Source of the DNA: Sphingobium sp.
Lineage (GTDB): Bacteria > Pseudomonadota > Alphaproteobacteria > Sphingomonadales > Sphingomonadaceae
Assembly (NCBI GenBank): GCA_003248935.1
Contig: QFQF01000014.1
Coordinates: forward strand, 62,001-126,000
Direction of reading: 5' to 3'
Length of the DNA: 64,000 nt
The notes beneath the pieces are model-generated. The model ran no database searches, was not told where the DNA came from, and worked only from the letters and a program-made list of their open reading frames with translations. Position 1 is the first letter of the stretch, and the number at the start of each line of letters is the position of its first letter. Positions 56,315 through 64,000 of the stretch are shown one piece after another. The translations under genes and the position numbers were made by a program.

Positions 56315-57883
56315 ATGGCCCGACCCTACACCATCACCACCGCCATCAGCTATCCCAATGGCCGCCCGCATATCGGCCATGCCTATGAGGCGATCGCGAC
56401 CGATGCCTTCGCCCGCTTCCAGCGGATGAACGGACGGGACGTATTCTTTCAGACCGGCACGGACGAGCACGGCCTGAAGATGGACCAGACTGCCCGTGCG
56501 CGCGGCATTACCCCGCGCGAACTCGCGGACGAGATGTCATCTTATTTCAAAGAGATGGCGAACAAACTTGCGATCAGCTATGATCGCTTCATCCGCACCA
56601 GCGAGCCGGATCATATCCGTGCCAGCCAGGCGATCTGGCAGGCGATGGAGAAGAAGGGCGACCTGTATCTGGGCCGTTACGAGGGCTGGTATTCGGTCCG
56701 TGACGAAGCCTTCTACGACGAGAAGGAGCTGGTCGACGGGGAGGGGGAGGAGAAGCTGTCCCCGCAGGGAACGCCGGTCACCTGGACCGTCGAGGAAAGC
56801 TGGTTCTTCCGCCTGTCTGCCTATCAGCAGAAGCTGCTGGACCTCTACGCTGCCAATCCGGATTTCATCCGGCCGGAAAGCCGGCGCAACGAGATCATGC
56901 GCTTCGTCGAGGGCGGCCTTGCCGACCTCAGCGTATCGCGCACCAGCTTCGACTGGGGCGTGCCGGTGCCCGGCGCGCAGGGGCATGTGATGTATGTGTG
57001 GGTAGACGCGCTCACCAACTATCTGACCGGCTGCGGCTATCCCGACGATGCGGAGCGCATGGCACGCTACTGGGCCGAGGGCGGGGACATCACCCATATC
57101 ATCGGCAAGGACATCGTCCGGTTCCACACCGTTTACTGGCCCGCATTCCTGATGAGCGCCGACCTGCCCTTGCCCAAGCAGGTGTTCGGCCACGGCTTCC
57201 TGCTCAATCGCGGGCAGAAGATGTCGAAATCGCTCGGCAACGTCGCCGATCCGCTCGAACTGGCCGATCGCTTCGGTGTCGATCAACTTCGTTATTTCCT
57301 GCTGTCCGAAGTCACCTTCGGCAATGACGGCAGCTATAGTGCCGAGGCGATCGTCGGCCGCGCGAACAGCGACCTCGCCAACAGCTTCGGCAATCTGGCG
57401 CAGCGCACGCTAAGCTTCATCGCCAAGAACCTCGCCGGGGCGCTGCCGTCGGGTGGCGGCGTGGCGGAGGTCGACGCGGCGCTGCTCGCGCAGGTCCGCA
57501 CCGCAGGAACCGAGTTCGCGGCTGCGATGGAGGACCTTGCCCCGTCGCAAGCCATCGAGGCATGGATGCGGGCGGTCTTTGCCTGCAACGCCTATATCGA
57601 CGCGCAGGCGCCCTGGGCGCTCCGCAAGACCGACCCGGAGCGCATGGAGGCTGTGCTCGCCACCCTCTACGAAGCGATCGGCACGCTGGCCGCGATGATC
57701 CAGCCGGTGATTCCCGCCAGCGCCGCCGCGCTGCTCGACGCGATGGGCGTACCGGCCGACGCGCGCGGATATGCCGCCATGACGCAGGGCGGCTGGTATG
57801 CCGGACTGCGCGCATCGGGCTTCGTCCTGCCGCCGCCGACGCCGCTGTTCCCGCGCCTGGAACTCCCGGCGGAGACGGAGTAA
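56315..57883 (+). CDS. metG: Methionine--tRNA ligase
   Basis: Class I synthetase charging initiator and elongator tRNA-Met. HIGH motif HIGH at 19-22 (RPHIGHAYEA); KMSKS motif in GQKMSKSLGNV at about 303. The anticodon-binding helical domain fills the C-terminus. At 522 residues it is the short MetG1 form with no C-terminal tRNA-binding OB domain; the separate CsaA-like protein at 21.1 kb carries a similar domain, but the link is only structural. ATG 56315 begins the family N-terminus. Confidence 0.96.
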   Translation: MARPYTITTAISYPNGRPHIGHAYEAIATDAFARFQRMNGRDVFFQTGTDEHGLKMDQTARARGITPRELADEMSSYFKEMANKLAISYDRFIRTSEPDHIRASQAIWQAMEKKGDLYLGRYEGWYSVRDEAFYDEKELVDGEGEEKLSPQGTPVTWTVEESWFFRLSAYQQKLLDLYAANPDFIRPESRRNEIMRFVEGGLADLSVSRTSFDWGVPVPGAQGHVMYVWVDALTNYLTGCGYPDDAERMARYWAEGGDITHIIGKDIVRFHTVYWPAFLMSADLPLPKQVFGHGFLLNRGQKMSKSLGNVADPLELADRFGVDQLRYFLLSEVTFGNDGSYSAEAIVGRANSDLANSFGNLAQRTLSFIAKNLAGALPSGGGVAEVDAALLAQVRTAGTEFAAAMEDLAPSQAIEAWMRAVFACNAYIDAQAPWALRKTDPERMEAVLATLYEAIGTLAAMIQPVIPASAAALLDAMGVPADARGYAAMTQGGWYAGLRASGFVLPPPTPLFPRLELPAETE

Positions 57884-57911
57884 GGGGCGGAAGGCGGGCG
57901 GGAGACAAGAC

Positions 57912-58553
57912 GTGCCGGCCTTCACCATCCTTTCGCTGACCACCGCGGCCGTCGGGCTGATCATCGTGATGGCGATTGCCGAATGGCTGGACATACGGCC
58001 GGGCCGGTTGATCCTGCGATCCGTGCTGTTCTTCGCCCTGCCGATCGTGCTGGCGAACCTGTTGCTGCCCGCCATGCCCGCGCTGCTCCTGCGCTATGCC
58101 GTGATCCCGTTCGAGGAGGCGCTGAAGTGGCGGGTGGCGGAGGGCCGGCCAAGGCGCGCCGAGGGCCTTCTGCTCGTCTCGACGTTCGGCCTGTGGGAAC
58201 TGGCCATTACCAAGGCGATGCTGCCGACCGCCTTGCCCGGCCTCGTCTGGCTGGAACCGGGCGCCGACCTGACCTTCGCCTTTGCCGTGACGCTGATCCC
58301 GGTCGTGATGCACCTGCTGACCGCCGAGATTTATGCGCTGGGGAGGGGGAAGGGGTGGCGCCACACGCTGCTGCCCGCATGCATCGTGCACCTCGCCCTC
58401 AACTCAACGCGTTTCCTGTATGGCGACGGCATGGTCGCAACGCCGGAACTGGTCCGCATCCTGATGATGGAATGGGGCATGTGGATACTTGCCGTCCCGG
58501 CGGTGGCGTTGCAGATGCGGAGCGGGAAGGCGGATGCGCGACATCCATCGTAA
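57912..58553 (+). CDS. Membrane protein, possibly PrsW-like intramembrane protease
   Basis: 213 residues with about six hydrophobic segments. It shows an EExxK pattern in IPFEEALKWR (about 75-80), a His in PVVMHLLTAE (about 133), and another His followed by Asn in CIVHLALNS (about 160). Glu-Glu plus two membrane histidines is the layout of glutamic-type intramembrane proteases of the PrsW/CPBP group, but overall similarity is not clear enough to be sure. GTG 57912 with GGGAGAC upstream. It lies between metG and tatD and may be cotranscribed. Confidence 0.55.
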   Translation: MPAFTILSLTTAAVGLIIVMAIAEWLDIRPGRLILRSVLFFALPIVLANLLLPAMPALLLRYAVIPFEEALKWRVAEGRPRRAEGLLLVSTFGLWELAITKAMLPTALPGLVWLEPGADLTFAFAVTLIPVVMHLLTAEIYALGRGKGWRHTLLPACIVHLALNSTRFLYGDGMVATPELVRILMMEWGMWILAVPAVALQMRSGKADARHPS

Positions 58554-58592
58554 CCGAATGTTTCGACCTTATCCGATAGGACTCCTCCCGTG

Positions 58593-59369
58593 ATGTTGAC
58601 CGACAGCCACTGCCATCTGAACTACAAGGGGCTGATCGAGGAGCAGCAGGCCGTTCTGGCGCGCGCGCGCGACGCCGGGGTCGGCACCATGCTGAACATC
58701 GCGACGCGCGAAAGCGAGTGGGACGCCGTTCTGGGCACCGCGGAGCGTGAGCCGGACGTCTGGGCGACCGTCGGCAGCCATCCGCATGAGGCGGACGAGC
58801 ATCCCCATATCGATACGGCCAAGCTGGTCGAGAGGGCGCGCCATCCCCGGGTGATCGGCATCGGCGAGACCGGCCTCGATTATTATTACGACCACAGCGA
58901 TCGCGACCGGCAGAAGGCGTCCTTCCGCGCGCATATCGCGGCATCGCGGGACACCGGCCTGCCGCTCGTCGTCCACACCCGCGAGGCGGAGGAGGACACG
59001 ATCGCGATCCTGCGGGAGGAGATGGGGAAGGGGGTCTTCCCCGGCGTCATCCACTGCTTCACCGCCAGCGACGCCTTTGCCGACATGGCGATGGAGATCG
59101 GCTTCTACATCAGCATTTCCGGCATCGTGACGTTCAAGAGCGCGCGCGACCTCCAGGAAACGGCCGCACGGCTGCCCGCCGACCGGCTGCTGATCGAGAC
59201 CGACTCGCCCTTTCTCGCGCCCGTCCCGCATCGCGGGAAGCCGTGCGAACCGGCGTTCGTGTCCGACACCGCCCGCTTTCTAGCCGGACTGCGGGGTGAA
59301 GACGCCGAAGACCTTGCCGATTATACCTCCGCCAATTTCCGCACGCTGTTCGCGAAGGTCGTTGCGTGA
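58593..59369 (+). CDS. tatD: TatD-family metal-dependent DNase/hydrolase
   Basis: Cytoplasmic TIM-barrel metallohydrolase of 258 residues. Metal ligands are in DSHCHLNY (N-terminus), GIGETGLDYYYDH (about 90), LVVHTREAEEDT (about 128), HCFTAS (about 153) and the final Asp in IETDSPFL (about 205). TatD proteins act as 3'-5' exonucleases or deoxyribonucleases; no secretion role remains accepted. The ATG at 58593 follows an alternative GTG at 58590. The stop overlaps the next gene as GTGA. Confidence 0.94.
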   Translation: MLTDSHCHLNYKGLIEEQQAVLARARDAGVGTMLNIATRESEWDAVLGTAEREPDVWATVGSHPHEADEHPHIDTAKLVERARHPRVIGIGETGLDYYYDHSDRDRQKASFRAHIAASRDTGLPLVVHTREAEEDTIAILREEMGKGVFPGVIHCFTASDAFADMAMEIGFYISISGIVTFKSARDLQETAARLPADRLLIETDSPFLAPVPHRGKPCEPAFVSDTARFLAGLRGEDAEDLADYTSANFRTLFAKVVA

Positions 59370-60139
59370 CGCTGACGGTCACGGTCCTTGGCAGCGGTAC
59401 GTCGTCCGGGGTGCCCCGGATCGGCAACGACTGGGGCGCCTGCGATCCCGGCGAACGGAAGAACCGGCGCACCCGTCCCTCGATACTGGTCGAAACGGCG
59501 TCGACCCGCCTGCTCGTCGACAGTTCGCCGGACATGCGGGAGCAACTGCTCGCCGCCCGTGTCATCGACATCGACGCCGTCCTGTGGACGCACGACCACG
59601 CCGACCACAGCCACGGCATCGACGATATTCGCCAGCTGGCGCATCACCGGCGGGGGCCGATGCCCGGCTATGCAAGAGCGCAAACCCTCGCGCTGCTCCA
59701 AAGGCGCTTCAGTTATGCCTTTGCCGGGCACAGCAATTATCCCCCGATCATCGCCCCGAACCCCCTGCCGGACGCGCTGACCATCGGGGACATAGCCATC
59801 CGCTGCGTCGATCAGCCGCATGGCGATATCTTCTCGACAGGGTTCCGGTTCGAGGCGGGCGGACGCTCCATCGGTTATGCGACCGATTTCCATGTCGTGA
59901 CGCCGGACATGGCCGCTCTGTTCGCCGGGGTCGACATCTGGGTCGTCGATGGATTGCGCCACAAGCCGCATCCGACCCACCCGCATCTGGCGCTGACGCT
60001 CGCCGCGATCGAGGCTGCACGGCCGGGCCGCGCCATCCTGACCCACATGGACCAGAGCATGGATTATGCGACGCTGCGCCAGGCACTCCCGGCGGGCGTC
60101 GAACCGGGCTATGACGGGCAGGTGATCACGATCGCGTGA
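59366..60139 (+). CDS. MBL-fold metallohydrolase (PhnP-like)
   Basis: 257-residue metallo-beta-lactamase-fold phosphodiesterase-like protein. The zinc motif THxHxDH is WTHDHADHSHGID (about 72-84); further ligands are in ATDFHVV (about 172) and ILTHMDQSMDY near the end. The N-terminal LGSGTSSGVPRIG is typical of PhnP-like enzymes, which act on cyclic nucleotide or cyclic phosphate esters. No phn genes are present, so the substrate is unknown. GTG start overlapping the tatD stop; this pair is often conserved. Confidence 0.88.
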   Translation: MTLTVTVLGSGTSSGVPRIGNDWGACDPGERKNRRTRPSILVETASTRLLVDSSPDMREQLLAARVIDIDAVLWTHDHADHSHGIDDIRQLAHHRRGPMPGYARAQTLALLQRRFSYAFAGHSNYPPIIAPNPLPDALTIGDIAIRCVDQPHGDIFSTGFRFEAGGRSIGYATDFHVVTPDMAALFAGVDIWVVDGLRHKPHPTHPHLALTLAAIEAARPGRAILTHMDQSMDYATLRQALPAGVEPGYDGQVITIA

Positions 60140-60154
60140 AAAGGAGGGGGCGTC

Positions 60155-60760
60155 ATGAGCGGTGATCAGCTTGCCCGGACGATCTGGTACATACTGGCGC
60201 TGGTCCTCGTGGTGTCCGCGCTCGCATCCCGCAGGATGAGCCTGCGCGGCACGCTGGGCATGATCCTCGCCTGGGCCGCGATATTCGCCGTCGTGCTGGG
60301 CCTGTTCAGCTTCCGGCGCGAGATCGGCCTCGTCACGGGCAGGATGCTGACCGAGCTGACCGGCGCGCCGCGGCAAAGCGTCAGCGGCGGGGCCATCCGC
60401 GTCGCAGCGTCACAGGACGGCCATTACTGGCTGGACGGCACCGTGGACGGCAAGCCCGCCCGTTTCCTGATTGACAGCGGCGCGACGGTCACGGCCCTGT
60501 CGGAAAGCACCGCCACAACGGCGGGCCTCGATATCGACCGCCAACGGATCGCGTTTGTCGACACCGCCAACGGCCAAGCCACGGCCAGCCATGCGACCGT
60601 CAGAGAGCTGAGGGTAGGGGCCATCCATGCGTCCGACCTGCCCGTGCTCGTTTCCCCTGCCTTCGGTGAGGTGAACGTGCTGGGCATGAACTTCCTGTCC
60701 CAGCTTCGCAGCTGGCGCGTGGAAGACGACCAGATGGTGCTGCAACCGCGCGCGGAATAA
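60155..60760 (+). CDS. Membrane-anchored retropepsin-like aspartic protease (TIGR02281-type)
   Basis: 201 residues. Two N-terminal hydrophobic helices (about 9-24 and 33-50) anchor a C-terminal single-lobe aspartic protease domain. The active-site motif is LIDSGATVTAL (about 105), followed by the family block VLGMNFLSQLRSWRVED near the end. Such proteins probably work as dimers in the periplasm. The substrate is unknown. GGAGGGGG precedes ATG 60155. The preceding gene is 15 bases away. Confidence 0.87.
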   Translation: MSGDQLARTIWYILALVLVVSALASRRMSLRGTLGMILAWAAIFAVVLGLFSFRREIGLVTGRMLTELTGAPRQSVSGGAIRVAASQDGHYWLDGTVDGKPARFLIDSGATVTALSESTATTAGLDIDRQRIAFVDTANGQATASHATVRELRVGAIHASDLPVLVSPAFGEVNVLGMNFLSQLRSWRVEDDQMVLQPRAE

Positions 60761-60776
60761 GCGCAGTTCCAGCGGT

Positions 60777-61370
60777 TCAGGCCGGTGTCGTCATCACATG
60801 GCCGGCCTTACGCCAGCGGGCGAATGCGATGACCTGGCTCGCGAGCATTTCGAGCTGTCCGCGCACAGCCGCATCGACGGGAATGCCATCCGGGTCGAGG
60901 CATTGCCCCGCCGTATTGATCGCGACGCCCAGCGGCGTGGGCCAGCCGCGCAGGGCGTGAGTGATCGACCGCAGCGCATTCAGGGTCGAACCCGTGGCCT
61001 GCCAGCCATAGGCGCAGGCGATCAGGCCGACGCCCTTGCCGTCCAGATAGACATTCTCGTCCTTCGCCATGTCCTCGACATAATCGAGCGCGTTCTTGAT
61101 CAGGCCGGAGATGGAACCATGATAGCCCGGCGAAGCGATCATCACGCCATCCGCCTGACGGAGCGCCTCCACCAATGCCACAGCGCCGTCGGCTCGGCTC
61201 AGATCTTCCGGCGCGTAAAGCGGCAAATTGAGGCTGGGGCCGTCAAACAGCTGAACACGCGCACCCTGTTTTTCAGCGGCAGACAGCGCATAACGCAGCA
61301 ATCGCTCCGATGAGGAGCCCGGACGCGTGGTACCACCCAGACCAACGATGAAAGGCGAAAATTCGGACAT
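60777..61370 (-). CDS. NAD(P)H-dependent FMN reductase
   Basis: Flavodoxin-fold reductase of 197 residues. The phosphate-binding segment GTTRPGSSSERLLRYAL (about 11-27) and SPGYHGSISGLIKNALDYVED (shown as SPGYHGSISG; about 84) place it in the FMN_red/SsuE-ArsH group. It reduces free FMN or quinones; the partner is unknown. ATG 61370 has GGGGGAATC upstream; an ORF extension to 61421 has no support. Divergent from mazG. Confidence 0.88.
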   Translation of the reverse strand: MSEFSPFIVGLGGTTRPGSSSERLLRYALSAAEKQGARVQLFDGPSLNLPLYAPEDLSRADGAVALVEALRQADGVMIASPGYHGSISGLIKNALDYVEDMAKDENVYLDGKGVGLIACAYGWQATGSTLNALRSITHALRGWPTPLGVAINTAGQCLDPDGIPVDAAVRGQLEMLASQVIAFARWRKAGHVMTTPA

Positions 61371-61600
61371 GCGATTCCCCCAAACGGCTTGCCGATCCGA
61401 TTGGCCAATAAGGCGCACCATGACAAATGAAAATCGCTGATGAACCTATCGTGCGGTCCGATCATCATCCGAACGACGATCGGCCCTAGGGTTTCGTGAT
61501 CATCCGTGTACAACCATTCGACTTCAAAGTGAGAATTTGAAGGCACGAGGAGAGAGCTGTCAGGTGGCTTGCAGTCCATCCGGCCCGTCTCGTATTTAAC

Positions 61601-61614
61601 ATAATATATATTAT
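61601..61614. promoter_or_regulatory. AT-rich palindrome upstream of mazG
   Basis: ATAATATATATTAT is a perfect 14-base palindrome about 25 bases before the mazG start, in a strikingly AT-rich patch for this genome. It most likely forms part of the mazG promoter (-10 region); no clear -35 partner was found. Confidence 0.4.
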
Positions 61615-61638
61615 CGAACTTATCGACAGGTGAATGTC

Positions 61639-62472
61639 TTGAGCCAACAGCCAGCCTCCAACGCGTCCTCCCCAGCCGAACCGCTTTCGATTCCCGATGG
61701 TCAGGAACAAGCCAGCTATGCCGACATCATGCCTCTGGCGCGGATCATGGCGCGGTTGCGTGACCCGGCGCATGGGTGCCCGTGGGACATCGCACAGAAC
61801 TTCGCCACGATCGCACCGTATACGATCGAGGAAGCCTATGAGGTCGCGGACGCCATCGAGCGTGCCGATATGGCAGCACTCTGCGACGAGCTAGGCGACC
61901 TGCTGCTCCAGGTCGTCTTTCACGCCCGTATCGCCGAACAGGCCGGTCACTTCCGGCTGGCCGATATCATAGACGGCATCTGCGCAAAGATGATCCGCCG
62001 GCATCCGCATGTCTTCGTGGATGAAGGCACGCGGACCGACGGGCACGCGCAATGGGAAACGATCAAAGCGGCCGAGCGTGCGGCGAATGCCGATCCGGAT
62101 GATAGTGCGCTCGCAGGCGTGGCGGTCGCCCTGCCTGCCTTGCTCCGCGCCGAAAAACTCCAGAAGCGCGCGGCGCGCGTCGGCTTCGACTGGCCGGATT
62201 CTGAAGGATCGAAGGAAAAGATATTTGAAGAAATTGAAGAGGTTGTTAATGCAACTTCAGAAGATGAGCGAGAAGAAGAGATTGGCGACCTGTTGTTCGC
62301 GGTGGTCAATTATGCCCGTCATTGGCGCGCCGACCCGGAAGCCGCCCTGCGACGGGCCAATACCAAATTCGAGCGTCGTTTCCGCCTGATGGAGGATATC
62401 GCCGGGGAGAGCTTTCCGGGCCTGCCGCTCGATCAGAAGGAAGCGCTCTGGCAGGTGGCCAAGCGAAAATGA
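61639..62472 (+). CDS. mazG: Nucleoside triphosphate pyrophosphohydrolase MazG
   Basis: House-cleaning enzyme that hydrolyses non-canonical NTPs. 277 residues with two tandem MazG domains: the first has CPWDIAQNFATIAPYTIEEAYE and the ExxE...ExxD set around LCDELGDLLLQVVFHA; the second has EEIEEVVNAT and EEEIGDLLFAVVNYARH. The start is uncertain: TTG 61639 has AGGTGA 7 bases upstream and GTG 61630 is the alternative. The segment around 62215-62280 is locally AT-rich, but the frame is intact. The stop overlaps the next start as ATGA. Confidence 0.93.
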   Translation: MSQQPASNASSPAEPLSIPDGQEQASYADIMPLARIMARLRDPAHGCPWDIAQNFATIAPYTIEEAYEVADAIERADMAALCDELGDLLLQVVFHARIAEQAGHFRLADIIDGICAKMIRRHPHVFVDEGTRTDGHAQWETIKAAERAANADPDDSALAGVAVALPALLRAEKLQKRAARVGFDWPDSEGSKEKIFEEIEEVVNATSEDEREEEIGDLLFAVVNYARHWRADPEAALRRANTKFERRFRLMEDIAGESFPGLPLDQKEALWQVAKRK

Positions 62473-62960
62473 CCCCCCTCCTCATTCGCCCCACGGTCGT
62501 TGCCGATCACGCCGCGATCTGGGCGATACTGGAACCGCTGATCCGGGATGGCGAGGTGTTCGCACTGCCCCGTGACATGTCTCGCGAGGAGGTGCTCGCG
62601 TACTGGACAGCCGGCGACCGCGTTCCCTTCGTGGCCTGTCGCGACGGGACTATCGCCGGTCTGTATTATCTGCGCCCGAACCAAATGGGCGGCGGCGCCC
62701 ATGTCGCCAATGCCGGATATGCGACGGCGCGCGAAGCGTCGGGACGCGGGGTCGCCCGCGCGATGTGTGCGCATTCGATGGACGAAGCGCGCAGGCGGGG
62801 CTTTCGTGCAATGCAGTTCAACTTCGTGGTGAGCACGAACGCGCGCGCCGTCATGCTGTGGACGGACATGGGTTTCACTACGGTTGGCCGCCTGCCCGAG
62901 GCGTTTCACCATCCGGGACAGGGCTATGTCGATGCTCTGGTGATGGCGCGCCCGCTTTAA
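62469..62960 (+). CDS. GNAT-family N-acetyltransferase
   Basis: 163 residues with one GNAT fold. The acetyl-CoA pyrophosphate loop is in EASGRGVARAMC (Q/RxxGxG/A type, about 96-104), followed by QFNFVVSTNARAVMLWTDMGF, a common C-terminal GNAT block (quoted as NARAVMLWTDMGF). The acceptor substrate is unknown. Overlaps the mazG stop as ATGA, and its own stop overlaps that of convergent hflX. Confidence 0.88.
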   Translation: MTPLLIRPTVVADHAAIWAILEPLIRDGEVFALPRDMSREEVLAYWTAGDRVPFVACRDGTIAGLYYLRPNQMGGGAHVANAGYATAREASGRGVARAMCAHSMDEARRRGFRAMQFNFVVSTNARAVMLWTDMGFTTVGRLPEAFHHPGQGYVDALVMARPL

Positions 62961-64000
62961 GCGCCCTGCCAGCGTGACCTGAACCGGGCTGCGGCCGCAT
63001 CGCTCAGTCGCGCTTCCACGGACAGGGTGCCCCCCTCCTCCGCCTGCGTGCCCAGCACCTCGCCATGCTCGTGCAGCCAGGCGAGCGCAGCGCCGTTCGC
63101 GGCGTCGAGGACAAAATGATGGACGCTGGCCCCCGCCGTCAGCAGATCGCTGATCCGGCGCTGGAGATCGGCCACCCCTTCCCCGCTCATCGCGGACAGC
63201 AGCACCACATGCTCGTTGCGTGCCGCGAGTGTGTGCACGTGAACGGCTTCTTCACCGTGGAGGAGGTCGGCCTTGTTCCATGCCTCGATGATCGGCGGCG
63301 CATGTTCCACCGCCTCCCCGATGACGCCCAGTTCCTCCAGCACGTCCAGCACATCGGCCCGCTGCGCCTCCGTGTCGGGATGCGCGATGTCGCGGACATG
63401 GACGATGAGATCGGCGGACAGCACTTCCTCCAGCGTCGCGCGGAAGGCCGCGATCAACTGGGTCGGCAGATCGGACACGAAACCGACCGTATCGCTGAGG
63501 ATCGCCTTGTCGAGGCCGGGCAACGCGATCTGCCGCATGGTCGGGTCCAGCGTCGCGAACAGCAGATCCTCCGCCATGACGTCAGCGCCCGTCAAGCGGT
63601 TGAAAAGTGTGGATTTTCCGGCGTTCGTATAGCCGACGAGTGCGATCACCGGCCAGGGCGCCTTTTGCCGCCGGGCACGATGGAGGCTGCGGGTCCGCGT
63701 CACCTGATCGAGTTCGCGCCGGATCTTCGCCATCCGGTCCCGGATCATCCGGCGGTCAGCCTCGATCTGGGTTTCGCCGGGTCCGCCGAGGAAGCCGAAG
63801 CCGCCCCGCTGCCGCTCGAGGTGGGTCCAGCTGCGGACCAGACGGCCCGCCTGATAATCGAGATGGGCCAGTTCGACCTGAAGTCGCCCCTCGTTGGTCG
63901 CTGCCCGTTCACCGAATATCTCGAGGATCAGGCCGGTGCGGTCGATGACCTTGGCGCTGGTCGCCTTTTCCAGATTGCTTTGCTGGACCGACGTCAGCGG
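62957..64000 (-). CDS. hflX: GTPase HflX (5' end outside window)
   Basis: Ribosome-associated GTPase that splits stalled or stressed ribosomes. The minus-strand frame is open to the window edge, so the first roughly 80-100 residues lie outside. The visible N-terminal domain includes EGRLQVELAHLDYQAGRLVR and GGPGETQIEADRR; the G domain follows with G1 GYTNAGKSTLFN, DTVGFVSDLP and NKAD. The C-terminal 80 residues complete it. The gene is usually preceded by hfq, which would be beyond base 64000. Confidence 0.94.
   Translation of the reverse strand, partial: PLTSVQQSNLEKATSAKVIDRTGLILEIFGERAATNEGRLQVELAHLDYQAGRLVRSWTHLERQRGGFGFLGGPGETQIEADRRMIRDRMAKIRRELDQVTRTRSLHRARRQKAPWPVIALVGYTNAGKSTLFNRLTGADVMAEDLLFATLDPTMRQIALPGLDKAILSDTVGFVSDLPTQLIAAFRATLEEVLSADLIVHVRDIAHPDTEAQRADVLDVLEELGVIGEAVEHAPPIIEAWNKADLLHGEEAVHVHTLAARNEHVVLLSAMSGEGVADLQRRISDLLTAGASVHHFVLDAANGAALAWLHEHGEVLGTQAEEGGTLSVEARLSDAAAARFRSRWQGA

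Noticed and set aside
61199..61579. Minus-strand open frame covering the start of the FMN reductase and its upstream region
   Set aside because: It runs out of frame through the reductase; the part outside (about 70 residues) has no family resemblance or conserved start.

Overview
The window is a high-GC chromosomal segment of an alphaproteobacterium, most likely a member of the Sphingomonadales. This is inferred from gene content and order: lepB-rnc-era; lytic transglycosylase-rlpA-dacC-tmk-holB-metG-tatD; pdhC-thioesterase-lpdA; and an intergenic palindrome with the sequence ATCAAGTCCGGGGTGACG. Genus and species cannot be read from the sequence. Most of the window is housekeeping DNA, densely packed, with many 4-base stop/start overlaps (ATGA, GTGA, TTGA). 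I saw no prophage, transposase, integrase or CRISPR array. One tRNA gene, tRNA-Ser(UGA), is present.

Layout: 1-3.3 kb, the 3' end of topA and a CPA1 Na+/H+ antiporter. 3.4-6.4 kb, a PilZ protein convergent with lepB-rnc-era. 6.6-10 kb, pgi, glutathione reductase and a lone receiver-domain protein. 10.2-21 kb, a propionyl-CoA/methylmalonyl-CoA locus: a ScfR/PccR-type regulator divergent from pccB, thiolase, epimerase, enoyl-CoA hydratase, mutase, bioB and pccA. Copies of a TTTGCAAA-like operator lie in the divergent promoter. pccA carries a frameshift that looks like an 11-base deletion in the biotin carboxylase ATP loop. 21-25 kb, CsaA, aquaporin, an MHS-family transporter and alanine racemase. 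25-28 kb, a polyhydroxyalkanoate locus (phaC-phaA, divergent phaR). 28-38 kb, proS, a cupin, glpD, rnr, a universal stress protein, pdhC, a thioesterase, lpdA and a PAP2 phosphatase.

38-45.6 kb is accessory: an alpha-glucosidase, an orphan Rap1a/Tai protein, an acyltransferase, a GumK-like glycosyltransferase, a polysaccharide flippase and a TupA-like ATP-grasp protein. Together these look like a small surface-glycan locus. 45.6-51.4 kb is a curli (functional amyloid) locus: csgF, csgG, two curlin-repeat proteins, an unrecognised secreted protein and a CsgH-like chaperone. It has a recognisable promoter and three strong stem-loops flanking the major curlin gene. No csgE or csgD is visible. 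This locus, with its unrecognised member and its RNA structures, is the most interesting part of the window.

51.4-64 kb returns to cell-wall, replication and translation genes (MltB-type transglycosylase, RlpA, DacC, Tmk, HolB, MetG, TatD), then a metallo-beta-lactamase-fold hydrolase, a membrane retropepsin-like protease, an FMN reductase, MazG, a GNAT acetyltransferase and the 3' part of hflX, which runs off the end.
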